Position numbers and translations under genes: made by a program. Of a stretch of DNA of 64,000 nt, positions 9,071-17,924 are shown piece by piece (the stretch's first letter is position 1; the number at the start of each line of letters is the position of its first letter). The notes under the pieces are model-generated. The model did no database searches and was not told where the DNA came from. It was given only the letters and a program-made list of their open reading frames with translations. Origin of the DNA: CAYQOX01 sp964419335 (lineage in GTDB: Bacteria > Hinthialibacterota > Hinthialibacteria > Hinthialibacterales > Hinthialibacteraceae); contig CAYQOX010000023.1 of NCBI GenBank assembly GCA_964419335.1, positions 6,237 to 70,236 of the forward strand, written 5' to 3'.

Positions 9071-10742
9071 TCTCTTTCTCTCCGCGATGCCAATGGGGCA
9101 AACCTGGGGAGATTCCCCTGAGTTAGCGGGTTCCGCTTGGGTATTAGGCATACCGCATCCGACCGGTTATCCCTTCTATATGCTTGCCGTCCATATGTTT
9201 CAATGCATCCCCATAGGTAGTGTAATCTTTCGAGCTCATTTATTCTCTGTATTCTGCTCAGCAGCAGCGTGCGCGATACTTTTTTTATGGCTGTATGAAT
9301 CCCTCATTCGACAAGGATATGAACGAAAGACCGTTTTGTTTGCAGGATGTGTAAGTACGATCGCATTTGCGCTCACCTCTACCGTATGGTCGCAAAGCCT
9401 TATTGCCGAAGTCTATACGCTCTTCGCTCTCTTATTTCTTATGACCCTCTATTATTTCCATCGTTCCCTTGAAAATCCACAGAAATTTTTACCGGCTTTG
9501 TTTTTTCTCTTTGGGCTCCATATCATTCACCACCGTTTAGCCTTATTTTTAATCGTTTTGACCCTTTTGTTTCTTTTGCTTCATCAATCCCAAAAAATCA
9601 AATCACTCCTTCAATGTCCCTCTCCCGTACAATCCATAACCGCCAAACAATTCGTGCGTTATTTAAGTGCCCTTTTCCCTCCCCTGCTCTTTTGGCTTTA
9701 TTTTCCTCTGCGCGCGCGCGTAGATCCACCAATAAACTGGTTTAATCCTGACTCCCTCAGCCGAGCCATGGAGTTAATTAACGGTGGACAATTCAGCCGC
9801 ATTTTGCAGGAAGGCCTTGGTCGCGCGTTATCCAATTTATCCTTCTTGCAGGTTATCTCAGCCTATAGCATCCCTCTTTTGCTTTATGGACCGGCGGCGA
9901 TCATGATTGTGTATGGCTTATATACACTAGCACGACGACAACGGGGGATGGCGCTCTACCTTGTATTGCTTTACGGAATCTATCAAAGTTTCTATATGGT
10001 CTATATCACCGGCGATCGTCATGTGTTTCTTTTACCCGCTTTAATTCTACTTGTTTACCCCTTGGCCTTGGGCATGGCATCGATCATTAAAATTATGTTC
10101 TCGTTCCAAATGAATACACGGCAGCAATGGCTAACTCGTATTATTCTCGCGGCAGTGTGCATTACGCCTTTATGGATTGATTATCAAGAACCTACTGCAC
10201 AAGGACGAGGAATATATCCCTTGACGATTTCCTCCCTCATTGATCGTTATCGCTACCGCTGGGACTCTTCCGCACAACAATACGCTCAAGAAATCTGGAA
10301 ACACGCGAAATCCGGAGAGATTATACTCACCGGCTTGTGGGAACCCACTGCCGATAATGAATATTTTCCGCTCCTCTACCAAAAACATGTTGAACAACGC
10401 GGCCAAAACAACATTATTATTGGAGCAGGATTTTTGATGTATGATTGGTATCGAGAGCAAATCAACACAGAATTGAAACATCCGTTAGAATTACGTGGCG
10501 ATCGTATGATGCCTACCCGCGAGGCTTGGCTGGAGAATGTGTGGCAAACGATCATCATGCCAAATTTGGAAACTACTTCCATTCTGGTCACAACCCAGCG
10601 CCTTCCCCCCTCATGGTATTCACGTACAAAGGTGGAAGAAGTGGGACCGATCCAGATCGATACCCGATACATCCCCCGTGATTATCGGATGTACACTCCC
10701 AGCGGTTTTTTATATAGAATAAGCCAACGCCCAATAGAATAA
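8994..10742 (+). CDS. DUF2723 family membrane glycosyltransferase-like protein
   Basis: 582 aa, multi-spanning. After the first helix comes the DUF2723 signature GDSPELAGSAWVLGIPHPTG with YPFYML, as in TMEM260-type O-mannosyltransferase relatives; HHRLALFLI and further helices follow, and the last 170 residues are soluble. Predicted to move a sugar from a polyprenyl donor outside the membrane. The start is the ATG at 8994, with AAGGA upstream; a TTG at 8937 is possible but antisense to the neighbour for longer. The stop is 9 nt before the next gene, so the two are probably cotranscribed. Confidence 0.85.
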   Translation: MKKRASLRPIQLQTKAALLLSGCLFILFLSAMPMGQTWGDSPELAGSAWVLGIPHPTGYPFYMLAVHMFQCIPIGSVIFRAHLFSVFCSAAACAILFLWLYESLIRQGYERKTVLFAGCVSTIAFALTSTVWSQSLIAEVYTLFALLFLMTLYYFHRSLENPQKFLPALFFLFGLHIIHHRLALFLIVLTLLFLLLHQSQKIKSLLQCPSPVQSITAKQFVRYLSALFPPLLFWLYFPLRARVDPPINWFNPDSLSRAMELINGGQFSRILQEGLGRALSNLSFLQVISAYSIPLLLYGPAAIMIVYGLYTLARRQRGMALYLVLLYGIYQSFYMVYITGDRHVFLLPALILLVYPLALGMASIIKIMFSFQMNTRQQWLTRIILAAVCITPLWIDYQEPTAQGRGIYPLTISSLIDRYRYRWDSSAQQYAQEIWKHAKSGEIILTGLWEPTADNEYFPLLYQKHVEQRGQNNIIIGAGFLMYDWYREQINTELKHPLELRGDRMMPTREAWLENVWQTIIMPNLETTSILVTTQRLPPSWYSRTKVEEVGPIQIDTRYIPRDYRMYTPSGFLYRISQRPIE

Positions 10743-10751
10743 GGATGGTTG

Positions 10752-12548
10752 ATGACACAAGAAATTAATTACGCCTCATGGGAAAAAGGATTCAGCGTTT
10801 TAATCCTGCTCATTACCCCTGTCTTGATCTCCACCCAAACCGTGGATTCCTACTTGCTACCCAAGTATTTTTGGCTGGCGGGCCTCCTTTTGCTTTGGTG
10901 GCTCTTGATTGCCGTTGATCCAAAAAGCACACGCTATAAACCATCGAATTTAGACTATCCCTTAGCCGCCTTATTTCTTGTATCATTAGTCTCGATCCTC
11001 CTTCACTATCGAACTTTTATTCAGTTTCGTGCCTTATCACATTTGCTCATGTTTCTTCTTCTTTTTTATAGTTTTCGCCGCATGTGGCAATGGATATCGG
11101 TACGAGTCATGGTTTATGTCATTACGATTCCCGCCCTGATTATTTCTCTATACGCCCATTTGCAAGACTATGGGGTCGACTTCGCCCAATTGAGCGGGGG
11201 GAAAGGCGACTGGCGTTTTGGCATCGTAGCCACATTAGGGAATCCCAATTTTCTCGCCGGATATCTTGCGATCGTGCTGCCCGTGATCATTGCATATACC
11301 TTGCGTAAGATAACAAAAACTACTTGGAAAACACACATTGCAACTGGATTTTTCTTACTGTGTATTCTCTCCATAACCACTTGCATCACTGTAACTTTCA
11401 GCGTAGGCGCGGCTACCGGGTTACTCGGTGCGGGTGTAATCGGGTTGATTACCACTTTGCGCATCGATAAAAAAGTTCAAATGGCTTGGGGAAGGCTGTT
11501 TTTAGTGCTTTTCGTCATCATCAGCAGTCTCGCCTGGTATCTTTTGGATAATCCCTACAACAGCCATAGGCAATCACTCTACGTCGAAGCGAAACAATCC
11601 CCTGCTTGGTATTCCGGGATAGGAGCCAGGAAATTTAATTGGAAAACCACCCGCCTCATGATCAACGAGAGACCTCTTACAGGGATTGGCTTCGGAAATT
11701 ATCTAACCGTTCACGAACACTATCAGGGTATGAATTACGAAATCCAAAACCATGCGCACGACCGCTCTTGGGTAGTCCCCGTAGACCAACCGCACTTCCA
11801 AATACTAGAAACCGCCGCCGAAGTGGGTCCCTTCGGGGTTTTCATTTTATTTTGGTTGTTACTTGCTTGGCAACGCATCACATATCGCCAACTAAAAGCA
11901 ACTCATGACGAAGTTTGGATGAGCTGGGGCGCTTATCTAGGGATATGGGTAGCAGGGATCCATTCACTTTCCAGTTTTCCCTTTCATCTACCGGTTAGCT
12001 CATTGATGGTCGTTTGCCTCGCTTCTTATTTTGTCTCTTACAAAAAAACACACCGTGTCATCAAACGAAAATCGATACGATGGTTCAAAATCGCTCTGCT
12101 GATTCCACTTCTCCTTATTGCCGTCGACCATTACCGACAATACTATGGCAGCGTTCACCTGCGCTTGGGATACGAACATCGAGGTATGGATGCCCTTCCC
12201 TTCCTCACCCGCGCGAAGCAATATGACCCATACAATCCCTCGATTCATCATGCGCTAGGCTCACAATATGCCAACCAAGGTTGGCATGCAAAAGCGAAAG
12301 AATCGCTAAGGCGTTCGATTGAGTTGCAGGAAGATTTGGATGCCCATGAACTTTTAGTGGAAATTCATCTTCGACAAAAGAACCTCACAAAAGCAATCCA
12401 AGCGAAAAAGCGGGTGGTAGAACTCAATCCCGTTTATCCCGGCCATCACCGAGATCTCGCGGAACTATTGCGTAAAGCAGAACGTGAAGAGGAAGCCATT
12501 AAGCATGAACAACGCGCTGAAGCTCTGGAATCTCAGTTGCAAGATTGA
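10752..12548 (+). CDS. O-antigen ligase/polymerase-like protein with C-terminal TPRs
   Basis: 598 aa. About 11 membrane helices in residues 15-455 with the Wzy/WaaL-type loop: RPLTGIGFGNY, then HEHYQGMNYEIQNHAHD (His/Asp-containing periplasmic loop) and VPVDQPHFQILETAAEVGP. After the last helix there are about three TPR units (480-590, for example YNPSIHHALGSQYANQGWHA). The family joins glycan blocks to lipid or protein acceptors; the TPR tail occurs in pilin- and S-layer-associated members. Start ATG 10752 with AAGGA seven bases upstream; a TTG directly before is ignored. It follows the DUF2723 gene after 9 nt. Confidence 0.88.
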   Translation: MTQEINYASWEKGFSVLILLITPVLISTQTVDSYLLPKYFWLAGLLLLWWLLIAVDPKSTRYKPSNLDYPLAALFLVSLVSILLHYRTFIQFRALSHLLMFLLLFYSFRRMWQWISVRVMVYVITIPALIISLYAHLQDYGVDFAQLSGGKGDWRFGIVATLGNPNFLAGYLAIVLPVIIAYTLRKITKTTWKTHIATGFFLLCILSITTCITVTFSVGAATGLLGAGVIGLITTLRIDKKVQMAWGRLFLVLFVIISSLAWYLLDNPYNSHRQSLYVEAKQSPAWYSGIGARKFNWKTTRLMINERPLTGIGFGNYLTVHEHYQGMNYEIQNHAHDRSWVVPVDQPHFQILETAAEVGPFGVFILFWLLLAWQRITYRQLKATHDEVWMSWGAYLGIWVAGIHSLSSFPFHLPVSSLMVVCLASYFVSYKKTHRVIKRKSIRWFKIALLIPLLLIAVDHYRQYYGSVHLRLGYEHRGMDALPFLTRAKQYDPYNPSIHHALGSQYANQGWHAKAKESLRRSIELQEDLDAHELLVEIHLRQKNLTKAIQAKKRVVELNPVYPGHHRDLAELLRKAEREEEAIKHEQRAEALESQLQD

Positions 12549-12748
12549 AATCGATTTCATTGCCATTCTTTAATGAAAATGATAATCTTTTCATAAATGA
12601 TGCTCTGGGATTCTCCTGAGGAAGTGATATCTTTGACACCCATTTTTTATTGTCATTACAAGGTAGATCACTTCGAACTACACCTTCGGTATTATGGTTT
12701 GAAAAAACACGTGTTATACAAAAGATTGTAAAGCAGGGAGTGAATTCA

Positions 12749-14065
12749 ATGGACATAAAACTCGCTTATGGAAAAGAAGGACTCATAGCCCAAGTGCCTG
12801 ACGAGAATCTCGCAGGGATTGTACGTATGAATCAAGCCCAAGCGCTGCCTGACCCTGAGAAGAACGTTTGGGATGCCATCGCCAATCCGATCGAATCCCA
12901 ACCTTTATCCGCAATTGCCGAGGGACGTTCATCGGCCGTGATCGTAATATCAGATATAACCCGTCCAGTGCCCAATAAACTAATCCTGCCACCCCTGTTG
13001 CAAACCCTCGAAAAAGCAGGGATCCCACGTAACAAAATCACGATTCTTATTGCCACTGGGATTCATCGCCCCAACCTGGGCGATGAATTGATTGAACTCG
13101 TAGGACAACCTATCGCTGAGAACTACCACATTGTCAATCATTATTCTGAAGATCCCGAGGCAACGGAGTATTTAGGCACCACCGATTCTGGCATCCCGGT
13201 TTATATTAATAAACATTATCTCCAAGCGGATCTCAAAATACTCACTGGCCTGGTAGAACTTCACCTGATGGCGGGGTTTTCGGGAGGACGCAAAGCCATC
13301 CTGCCGGGCATCTCAGCGTTGGAAACCATGAAGTTCATGCATGGCTACCGCATGATTCAACAAGATGAAACTTGCAACGGACGGTTGAAAAACAATCCAT
13401 TGCATGAAGGTGCCGTGGAAGTCGCACGTCAAGTCGGCGTTGATTTCATCCTCAATGTGACTCTGGATGAAGAACGCAATGTAACCGGGGTTTTTGCTGG
13501 TGATCTTGAAGCCGCTCACGAACAAGCTTGCGGCTTAATTAAACGCTGTGCCATGGTTCAAATCGAAGAACCTGTCGATATTGTCCTTACCACCGGCAGC
13601 GGCTATCCCCTTGATAACACCCTTTATCAATCCATCAAGGGCCTGGTAGGTTGCCTCAATGTAGTCAAAGAAGGGGGCACCGTCATCCTTGCCGCCAAAA
13701 ACGCTGAAGGCGCCGGGAGTAAGGAATTTATCGACCTTTTACGCCGCCTGGAAGACCCTATGGACTTCTACGAAATCACGATGGGGCCAAATTATGTGGC
13801 CAAAGATCAATGGATGATTCAAGAAATGGTCAACGCTTTCCATCGGTGTAACATGCTTTACCGCTGTGATGGGATCAGCGAGGAAGACCTACGCGATTTT
13901 CTTATTACACCGATCCCCACAATAGAAGATGGAATTCAACAAGCCTTAAAGCAACATGGAGCCAATGCCAAGATTTTAGTCATTCCGGAAGGCCCTTACG
14001 TCATTCCTCATTTACCTTACCGGGTAAAAGGCATTTATTCTTGGCAAACATCAGAAGCAACTTGA
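12749..14065 (+). CDS. larA: Lactate racemase LarA-like protein (DUF2088)
   Basis: 438 aa, LarA superfamily: nickel-pincer-nucleotide racemases/epimerases of 2-hydroxy acids. The catalytic set of L. plantarum LarA is intact with the same spacing: Arg72 in DITRP, His106 in ATGIHRPN, His172, Lys182 (cofactor attachment) in HLMAGFSGGRK and His198. So the protein is probably active, but the substrate may be another hydroxy acid than lactate. None of larB, larC or larE, needed for the cofactor, lies in the window. The ATG at 12749 has GGGAG eight bases upstream. It sits 200 nt after the O-ligase gene and 30 nt before a large secreted protein. Confidence 0.88.
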   Translation: MDIKLAYGKEGLIAQVPDENLAGIVRMNQAQALPDPEKNVWDAIANPIESQPLSAIAEGRSSAVIVISDITRPVPNKLILPPLLQTLEKAGIPRNKITILIATGIHRPNLGDELIELVGQPIAENYHIVNHYSEDPEATEYLGTTDSGIPVYINKHYLQADLKILTGLVELHLMAGFSGGRKAILPGISALETMKFMHGYRMIQQDETCNGRLKNNPLHEGAVEVARQVGVDFILNVTLDEERNVTGVFAGDLEAAHEQACGLIKRCAMVQIEEPVDIVLTTGSGYPLDNTLYQSIKGLVGCLNVVKEGGTVILAAKNAEGAGSKEFIDLLRRLEDPMDFYEITMGPNYVAKDQWMIQEMVNAFHRCNMLYRCDGISEEDLRDFLITPIPTIEDGIQQALKQHGANAKILVIPEGPYVIPHLPYRVKGIYSWQTSEAT

Positions 14066-14095
14066 TTACCGCGGCTTATTCAAGGGGACAGCCTT

Positions 14096-17000
14096 ATGCC
14101 TTGGGTTCGGCTTTTCTTTATTCTTTTAGTTCTCCCCTGGTATGTTTTATTTGAAGCTGAATGTGATCCATGGTCTCAGGGGTGGAGTTTGAAGGCTTGC
14201 CAAGACGAAGATTGGCAACTCATACAAGGGCAAGGCAACCTCTCGCTCAAGAACAATCGCCTCAATGCATTTTTGATATCCGACAGCACCGCACAATGGA
14301 GACTTACCACGGAGCCTATTTGGGTCTACCGCTATTCACAGCTGAAAATGCGTTATCGTACACGTGGTTTGGAAAAAAGTGACGAACCGCTCTTACGATT
14401 GCAAATTCAGCCGGTTGGCCCTTGGAATTCACGCCTTCATGACCGACCGCCCGCCGCCTATCACACGATTCAACCCGCAACCCATCATACCCAGGATGAT
14501 ACGATTCATGAAATCGAGGTTTCTCTGGAAGATTTCCCGTATCCTTGCCTCGATCAAATCATCCTCACCGTACACAGCGGTCCAGGAATCGGCATTCTAG
14601 AAATTCTCGACCTTTCCTTTCACATACCCGAGCAAAAACCGCGTCCCTTGTTTCCATTTAATCAAATCGAAAACGTCGATTTCGCCCGTTATCAAACGCT
14701 CCCCTTGGATAAAACAACGGAGGATCATAGCCTTGTCGCAGAGATTCCATTCCAAACAGCTGCAACCTCCGCTTATCAAATTACCTCAATGAGTCAGCGA
14801 GATCACCTTGCTTTTGAAGTCAATGATTCATCATGCAGTGAAATCTACCTGCTCATGACCTCGCAACTTGTGGGGAATGACAAACCGTTTGAATTTCACG
14901 AGCGTGAAAATATCAATAATCCCGATCAGTGTGTTATAACGAAAACATATGCCGACGGTAGTATAGACAAATCCTTCCCTTATCACATTGAAAAAGAAAA
15001 GTACCAGATTGAATCCGGCGAACTCGCCGTTTATCAAATTCCCGTGAATCAAGAGAAGGAACTACGTTCTATCCAAGTTGAAGAGAAGATGTCGTATGGG
15101 CAAATTTTGGTTGCCGGGGTCACCATAAATCGTGGAACCAAAATGATTGATCCTTCCTTGCCGACGCTGCCTGCGAGCCTCTCTTGTCCTTCTATTGAAG
15201 AATCAACCTCTCCACCGGAGCTCAAAATTGAAAACAATAAACACTTTGTAATCGAGAATACTTTCTATCGGGTAGAACTCGATACAGAACCTGGAGTAGC
15301 GATCCAATCCCTACGTCATAAAGTGGGTGATATAGAACTATTGGAAGAAGCCGTGCCGGCTTTCTCTCTCGTCAGCGGTTTAGAGAAAACATCCTCCCTG
15401 GATTGGGTCGCGAGCGATTATAGAATGATCCAGCGCGGAGTAAAATTTTCCCTTCATCCACGCGATGAAGAATACCCTTTACGCGCCTCTCTTTCGATTC
15501 AAGCCACTACGGGGGATGAATTGCATTGGCAGTTGCAGATTCAAAATACCGGTTATACCCCCCACACCTTTCGTCTCCTTTTTCCTGATTTGCGTCGGCT
15601 TCGTCTGAATAACCAAGCGAGTAATGATGTGTATCTCTATCCACAACACCCCGCAATTTGGGGGACAAAACCGATTCGCTTGGATGAGGATTATTCTGGC
15701 ACTTTCCCTTTACGCTTCTTCGATCTTTATTCTCCCGAACACACCCTTGGGTTCGCACTACACACATTTGGAGAGCCACTTCTCCCCCAACGGTATCGCT
15801 ATAAAAAACGAGAAGGGGGGTCCTGGCTGGGCATAGAATACGGCGCCTCCCATCCTATTACCCTTAATTCAAAAAAAGAATTCCATTCTCCCCCTACGGT
15901 TCTTCAATTCCATAGCGGAGATTGGCACGTCCCCTTTCAAACTCACAAAAAAACCATTCCACAGGATAAAGAATTCCCTGCTTCATTTCTATCCACTTTT
16001 CTCGTCTATCAGGATTATCTTTATGGTGGAACCGGTCTAATCCATCAAGAAAACAAAAAATATGATTTTCAGCCGATATTTCAATCTACTCCAAAGCATT
16101 TCGGTGGCTTGGACTTCTTTCATCTTGCTGGCTGGGCTTATTCACCCGAACTTGGTTTTTACGGAAACTACACTTCTCATCCCAAACAGGATTTAAACGA
16201 GCTCGAAATCCCGATAGCACTTTCATATGAAGGGTATTTGGCGGATTCTCGAATTCCCTTAATCAAAGACAATGCAGAAAACTGGGCGATTCACGACGAA
16301 CATGGAGAAATGAAATCATGGCCTGATAGCCACGAAATTTTTATGGATCCAAATCAATCAGAATGGCGGGATTATCTTGTTCACTCCATCTTACAATCTG
16401 CAAGTCAAGCCCATGCCCATGCGGTGCTGCTTAATCATATAGGTTGGGCAGATCAACAATACACCTCGTATCGGGACAACCAAGTTCTTTCCGCTTTACA
16501 GGGTGAGCATGCTCTACTTCAGGAACTGAGTCAACAAGCGAAGGAACAAACTCATCCACCCGCGATTCTGACGGAACATCCCCCCAATGAGCAAACCGCC
16601 CAATTTATTCATGGAAGCTTAGATACATCCTTTCATCGCCCCAGTTATCCTTATGTCCTTCCTATAAACTTGGTTCGTTTTGCTTTTCCCCATCAAAAAA
16701 TCTTTACCTATCCCCATCCGGGTTTACTGCCACGATCCATACCCGCGATACAGGCTAAACTGGCGTTCTTTTATGGCCAGGGATTATGGCTCAAAGGCCA
16801 AGCGCAATCCTGGTACAGCCGCGAGTTTCGTGAGTTCACGCAACAGGTTTACTCGAGATGGCATGCATACGCAGACTTTTTCACCTCAACAAAGGTGAAA
16901 CCTTTTATACCTACGCTTCAACCGGGTCTTTATGCGAATGCTTTCTTCAGCAAAAATGAAAGGATCATCACATTGTTTAACTCCTCCCCCCATACACTCT

Positions 17001-17164
17001 CAGGGAAATTGCTTTTCTCCGAAAACACCGCAACCGCCAAAAATGTATGGAACCTCAAAGCATGGGAAACAGTGTCAGAGAATAATGGAATAGCGATATT
17101 CGGTACTTTACATCCTTATGAGGTAGGATGTATTCTGATAAGAACGGAAAGTGAAGGAAATTAA
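14096..17164 (+). CDS. Large secreted protein, glycoside-hydrolase-like
   Basis: 1022 aa with an N-terminal signal peptide (about 1-20, RLFFILLVLPWYVLF). Residues 30-380 look beta-rich (SGPGIGILEILDLSFHIP resembles a carbohydrate-binding fold). A central beta-sandwich starts near 385 (FVIENTFYRVEL) and a TIM-barrel-like part covers about 640-930, with WAIHDEHGEMKSWPDSHEIF, MDPNQSEWRDYLV and LLNHIGWADQQY. The MDP-x4-W-x-D phrase is common in glycosidase-like barrels, so Asp in DSHEIFMDP may be functional. A C-terminal beta domain ends the protein. I cannot name a GH family. The ATG has AAGGGGA upstream; 30 nt after the LarA-like gene, so likely one operon. Confidence 0.7.
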   Translation: MPWVRLFFILLVLPWYVLFEAECDPWSQGWSLKACQDEDWQLIQGQGNLSLKNNRLNAFLISDSTAQWRLTTEPIWVYRYSQLKMRYRTRGLEKSDEPLLRLQIQPVGPWNSRLHDRPPAAYHTIQPATHHTQDDTIHEIEVSLEDFPYPCLDQIILTVHSGPGIGILEILDLSFHIPEQKPRPLFPFNQIENVDFARYQTLPLDKTTEDHSLVAEIPFQTAATSAYQITSMSQRDHLAFEVNDSSCSEIYLLMTSQLVGNDKPFEFHERENINNPDQCVITKTYADGSIDKSFPYHIEKEKYQIESGELAVYQIPVNQEKELRSIQVEEKMSYGQILVAGVTINRGTKMIDPSLPTLPASLSCPSIEESTSPPELKIENNKHFVIENTFYRVELDTEPGVAIQSLRHKVGDIELLEEAVPAFSLVSGLEKTSSLDWVASDYRMIQRGVKFSLHPRDEEYPLRASLSIQATTGDELHWQLQIQNTGYTPHTFRLLFPDLRRLRLNNQASNDVYLYPQHPAIWGTKPIRLDEDYSGTFPLRFFDLYSPEHTLGFALHTFGEPLLPQRYRYKKREGGSWLGIEYGASHPITLNSKKEFHSPPTVLQFHSGDWHVPFQTHKKTIPQDKEFPASFLSTFLVYQDYLYGGTGLIHQENKKYDFQPIFQSTPKHFGGLDFFHLAGWAYSPELGFYGNYTSHPKQDLNELEIPIALSYEGYLADSRIPLIKDNAENWAIHDEHGEMKSWPDSHEIFMDPNQSEWRDYLVHSILQSASQAHAHAVLLNHIGWADQQYTSYRDNQVLSALQGEHALLQELSQQAKEQTHPPAILTEHPPNEQTAQFIHGSLDTSFHRPSYPYVLPINLVRFAFPHQKIFTYPHPGLLPRSIPAIQAKLAFFYGQGLWLKGQAQSWYSREFREFTQQVYSRWHAYADFFTSTKVKPFIPTLQPGLYANAFFSKNERIITLFNSSPHTLSGKLLFSENTATAKNVWNLKAWETVSENNGIAIFGTLHPYEVGCILIRTESEGN

Positions 17165-17177
17165 TTTTAAAGAGAGG

Positions 17178-17204
17178 TAAAGTCCAGATTTTTCCTTCCG
17201 ATAA
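17178..17204 (+). promoter_or_regulatory. Sigma28-type promoter before zinc-ribbon gene
   Basis: TAAAGTCC (17178-17185), an 11-nt spacer and TCCGATAA (17197-17204) match the flagellar sigma28 consensus TAAAGTTT-N11-GCCGATAA at 13 of 16 positions with exact spacing. A start near 17211 would give a 109-nt leader before the small zinc-ribbon gene. The match is comparable to the flagellin-region promoters at 27.5-28.2 kb. Confidence 0.5.
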
Positions 17205-17319
17205 TGAAAGACGTATTCAATTTGTTGATTCCGTGTGTAACTCATTCGTGGGGGGGTGAAGCGGATGAATGATGGGTTGAGGTATTGAACCACCAATTAT
17301 AACGTTGAGGTGCGTTACA

Positions 17320-17637
17320 ATGCCTAATGAGAAGGAAACCAGGAGTTGTTGCATCATTTGTGGGAGACCGTCTACTACTGTGGTTTGTATGCGCTGTTAT
17401 TTTAATTATGATTATCGTACATACAACAACCATAAGTTAGAACAATCTTTCAAGTCCTTTTCTTCTGAAGCACAACCTTCAGAACCAAAAGATGATTCCT
17501 TCCTTGCTGAATGGGAAAAAGAATTCGAACATATGCAACATGACAACGAACTAGATGATATTGAGGTGTACAAAGAAGAACCTGAAAAAGAGGAAAGCTG
17601 GTTTGCTCGTTTTCCCCGGTTCTTCGACCGATCTTGA
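17320..17637 (+). CDS. Small zinc-ribbon protein, acidic
   Basis: 105 aa. The N-terminus has two CxxC pairs, Cys11-Cys14 and Cys23-Cys26 (CIICGRPS and CMRC), a probable structural zinc site. The rest is acidic and low in hydrophobic residues, ending WFARFPRFFDRS. No membrane segment or signal peptide; the family is not recognised. The ATG at 17320 has GAGGTG seven bases upstream and is preferred over an in-frame TTG at 17305. A sigma28-like promoter 142 nt upstream suggests coexpression with flagellar genes, perhaps as a small regulator or adaptor; this is inference. Confidence 0.65.
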   Translation: MPNEKETRSCCIICGRPSTTVVCMRCYFNYDYRTYNNHKLEQSFKSFSSEAQPSEPKDDSFLAEWEKEFEHMQHDNELDDIEVYKEEPEKEESWFARFPRFFDRS

Positions 17638-17680
17638 GAATTAATACGTTAGCATTTTTTTCGTACGTGGTTATCTCCAA

Positions 17681-17718
17681 ACGCAAAGCACAACCCTATA
17701 GAGTTGTGCTTTGTGCGT
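17681..17718. terminator. Hairpin after zinc-ribbon gene
   Basis: Stem ACGCA plus AAGCACAAC (17681-17694) pairs with GTTGTGCTT and TGCGT (17703-17718) with a 2-nt bulge and 8-nt loop. It is strong and lies 43 nt after the stop, but has no U-tract on either strand. Confidence 0.4.
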
Positions 17719-17843
17719 TGTACGGGTGGTAATGACTTCATCCTAAATCATCTTAGCATCTTCTACCCAAATTATAGTTTATTCCATCCAATGTGAGCAA
17801 TTCACTATTATTTCTATCAAAAATATTTTTCATATATATGTTT

Positions 17844-17886
17844 AGGCGCCAAGAGAAATCTCGAAAACTCATTCCCCTTGGCGCCT
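17844..17886. terminator. Hairpin between convergent genes
   Basis: AGGCGCCAAG (17844-17853) pairs perfectly with CTTGGCGCCT (17877-17886) across a 23-nt loop, between the zinc-ribbon gene and the convergent oxidoreductase. U-tracts are weak (TTTAT on the plus strand), so this may be a bidirectional terminator or a stabilising 3' hairpin. Confidence 0.4.
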
Positions 17887-17924
17887 TTATCGTTCTACCA
17901 AGAACGTACTATGCTAACCGTTAT

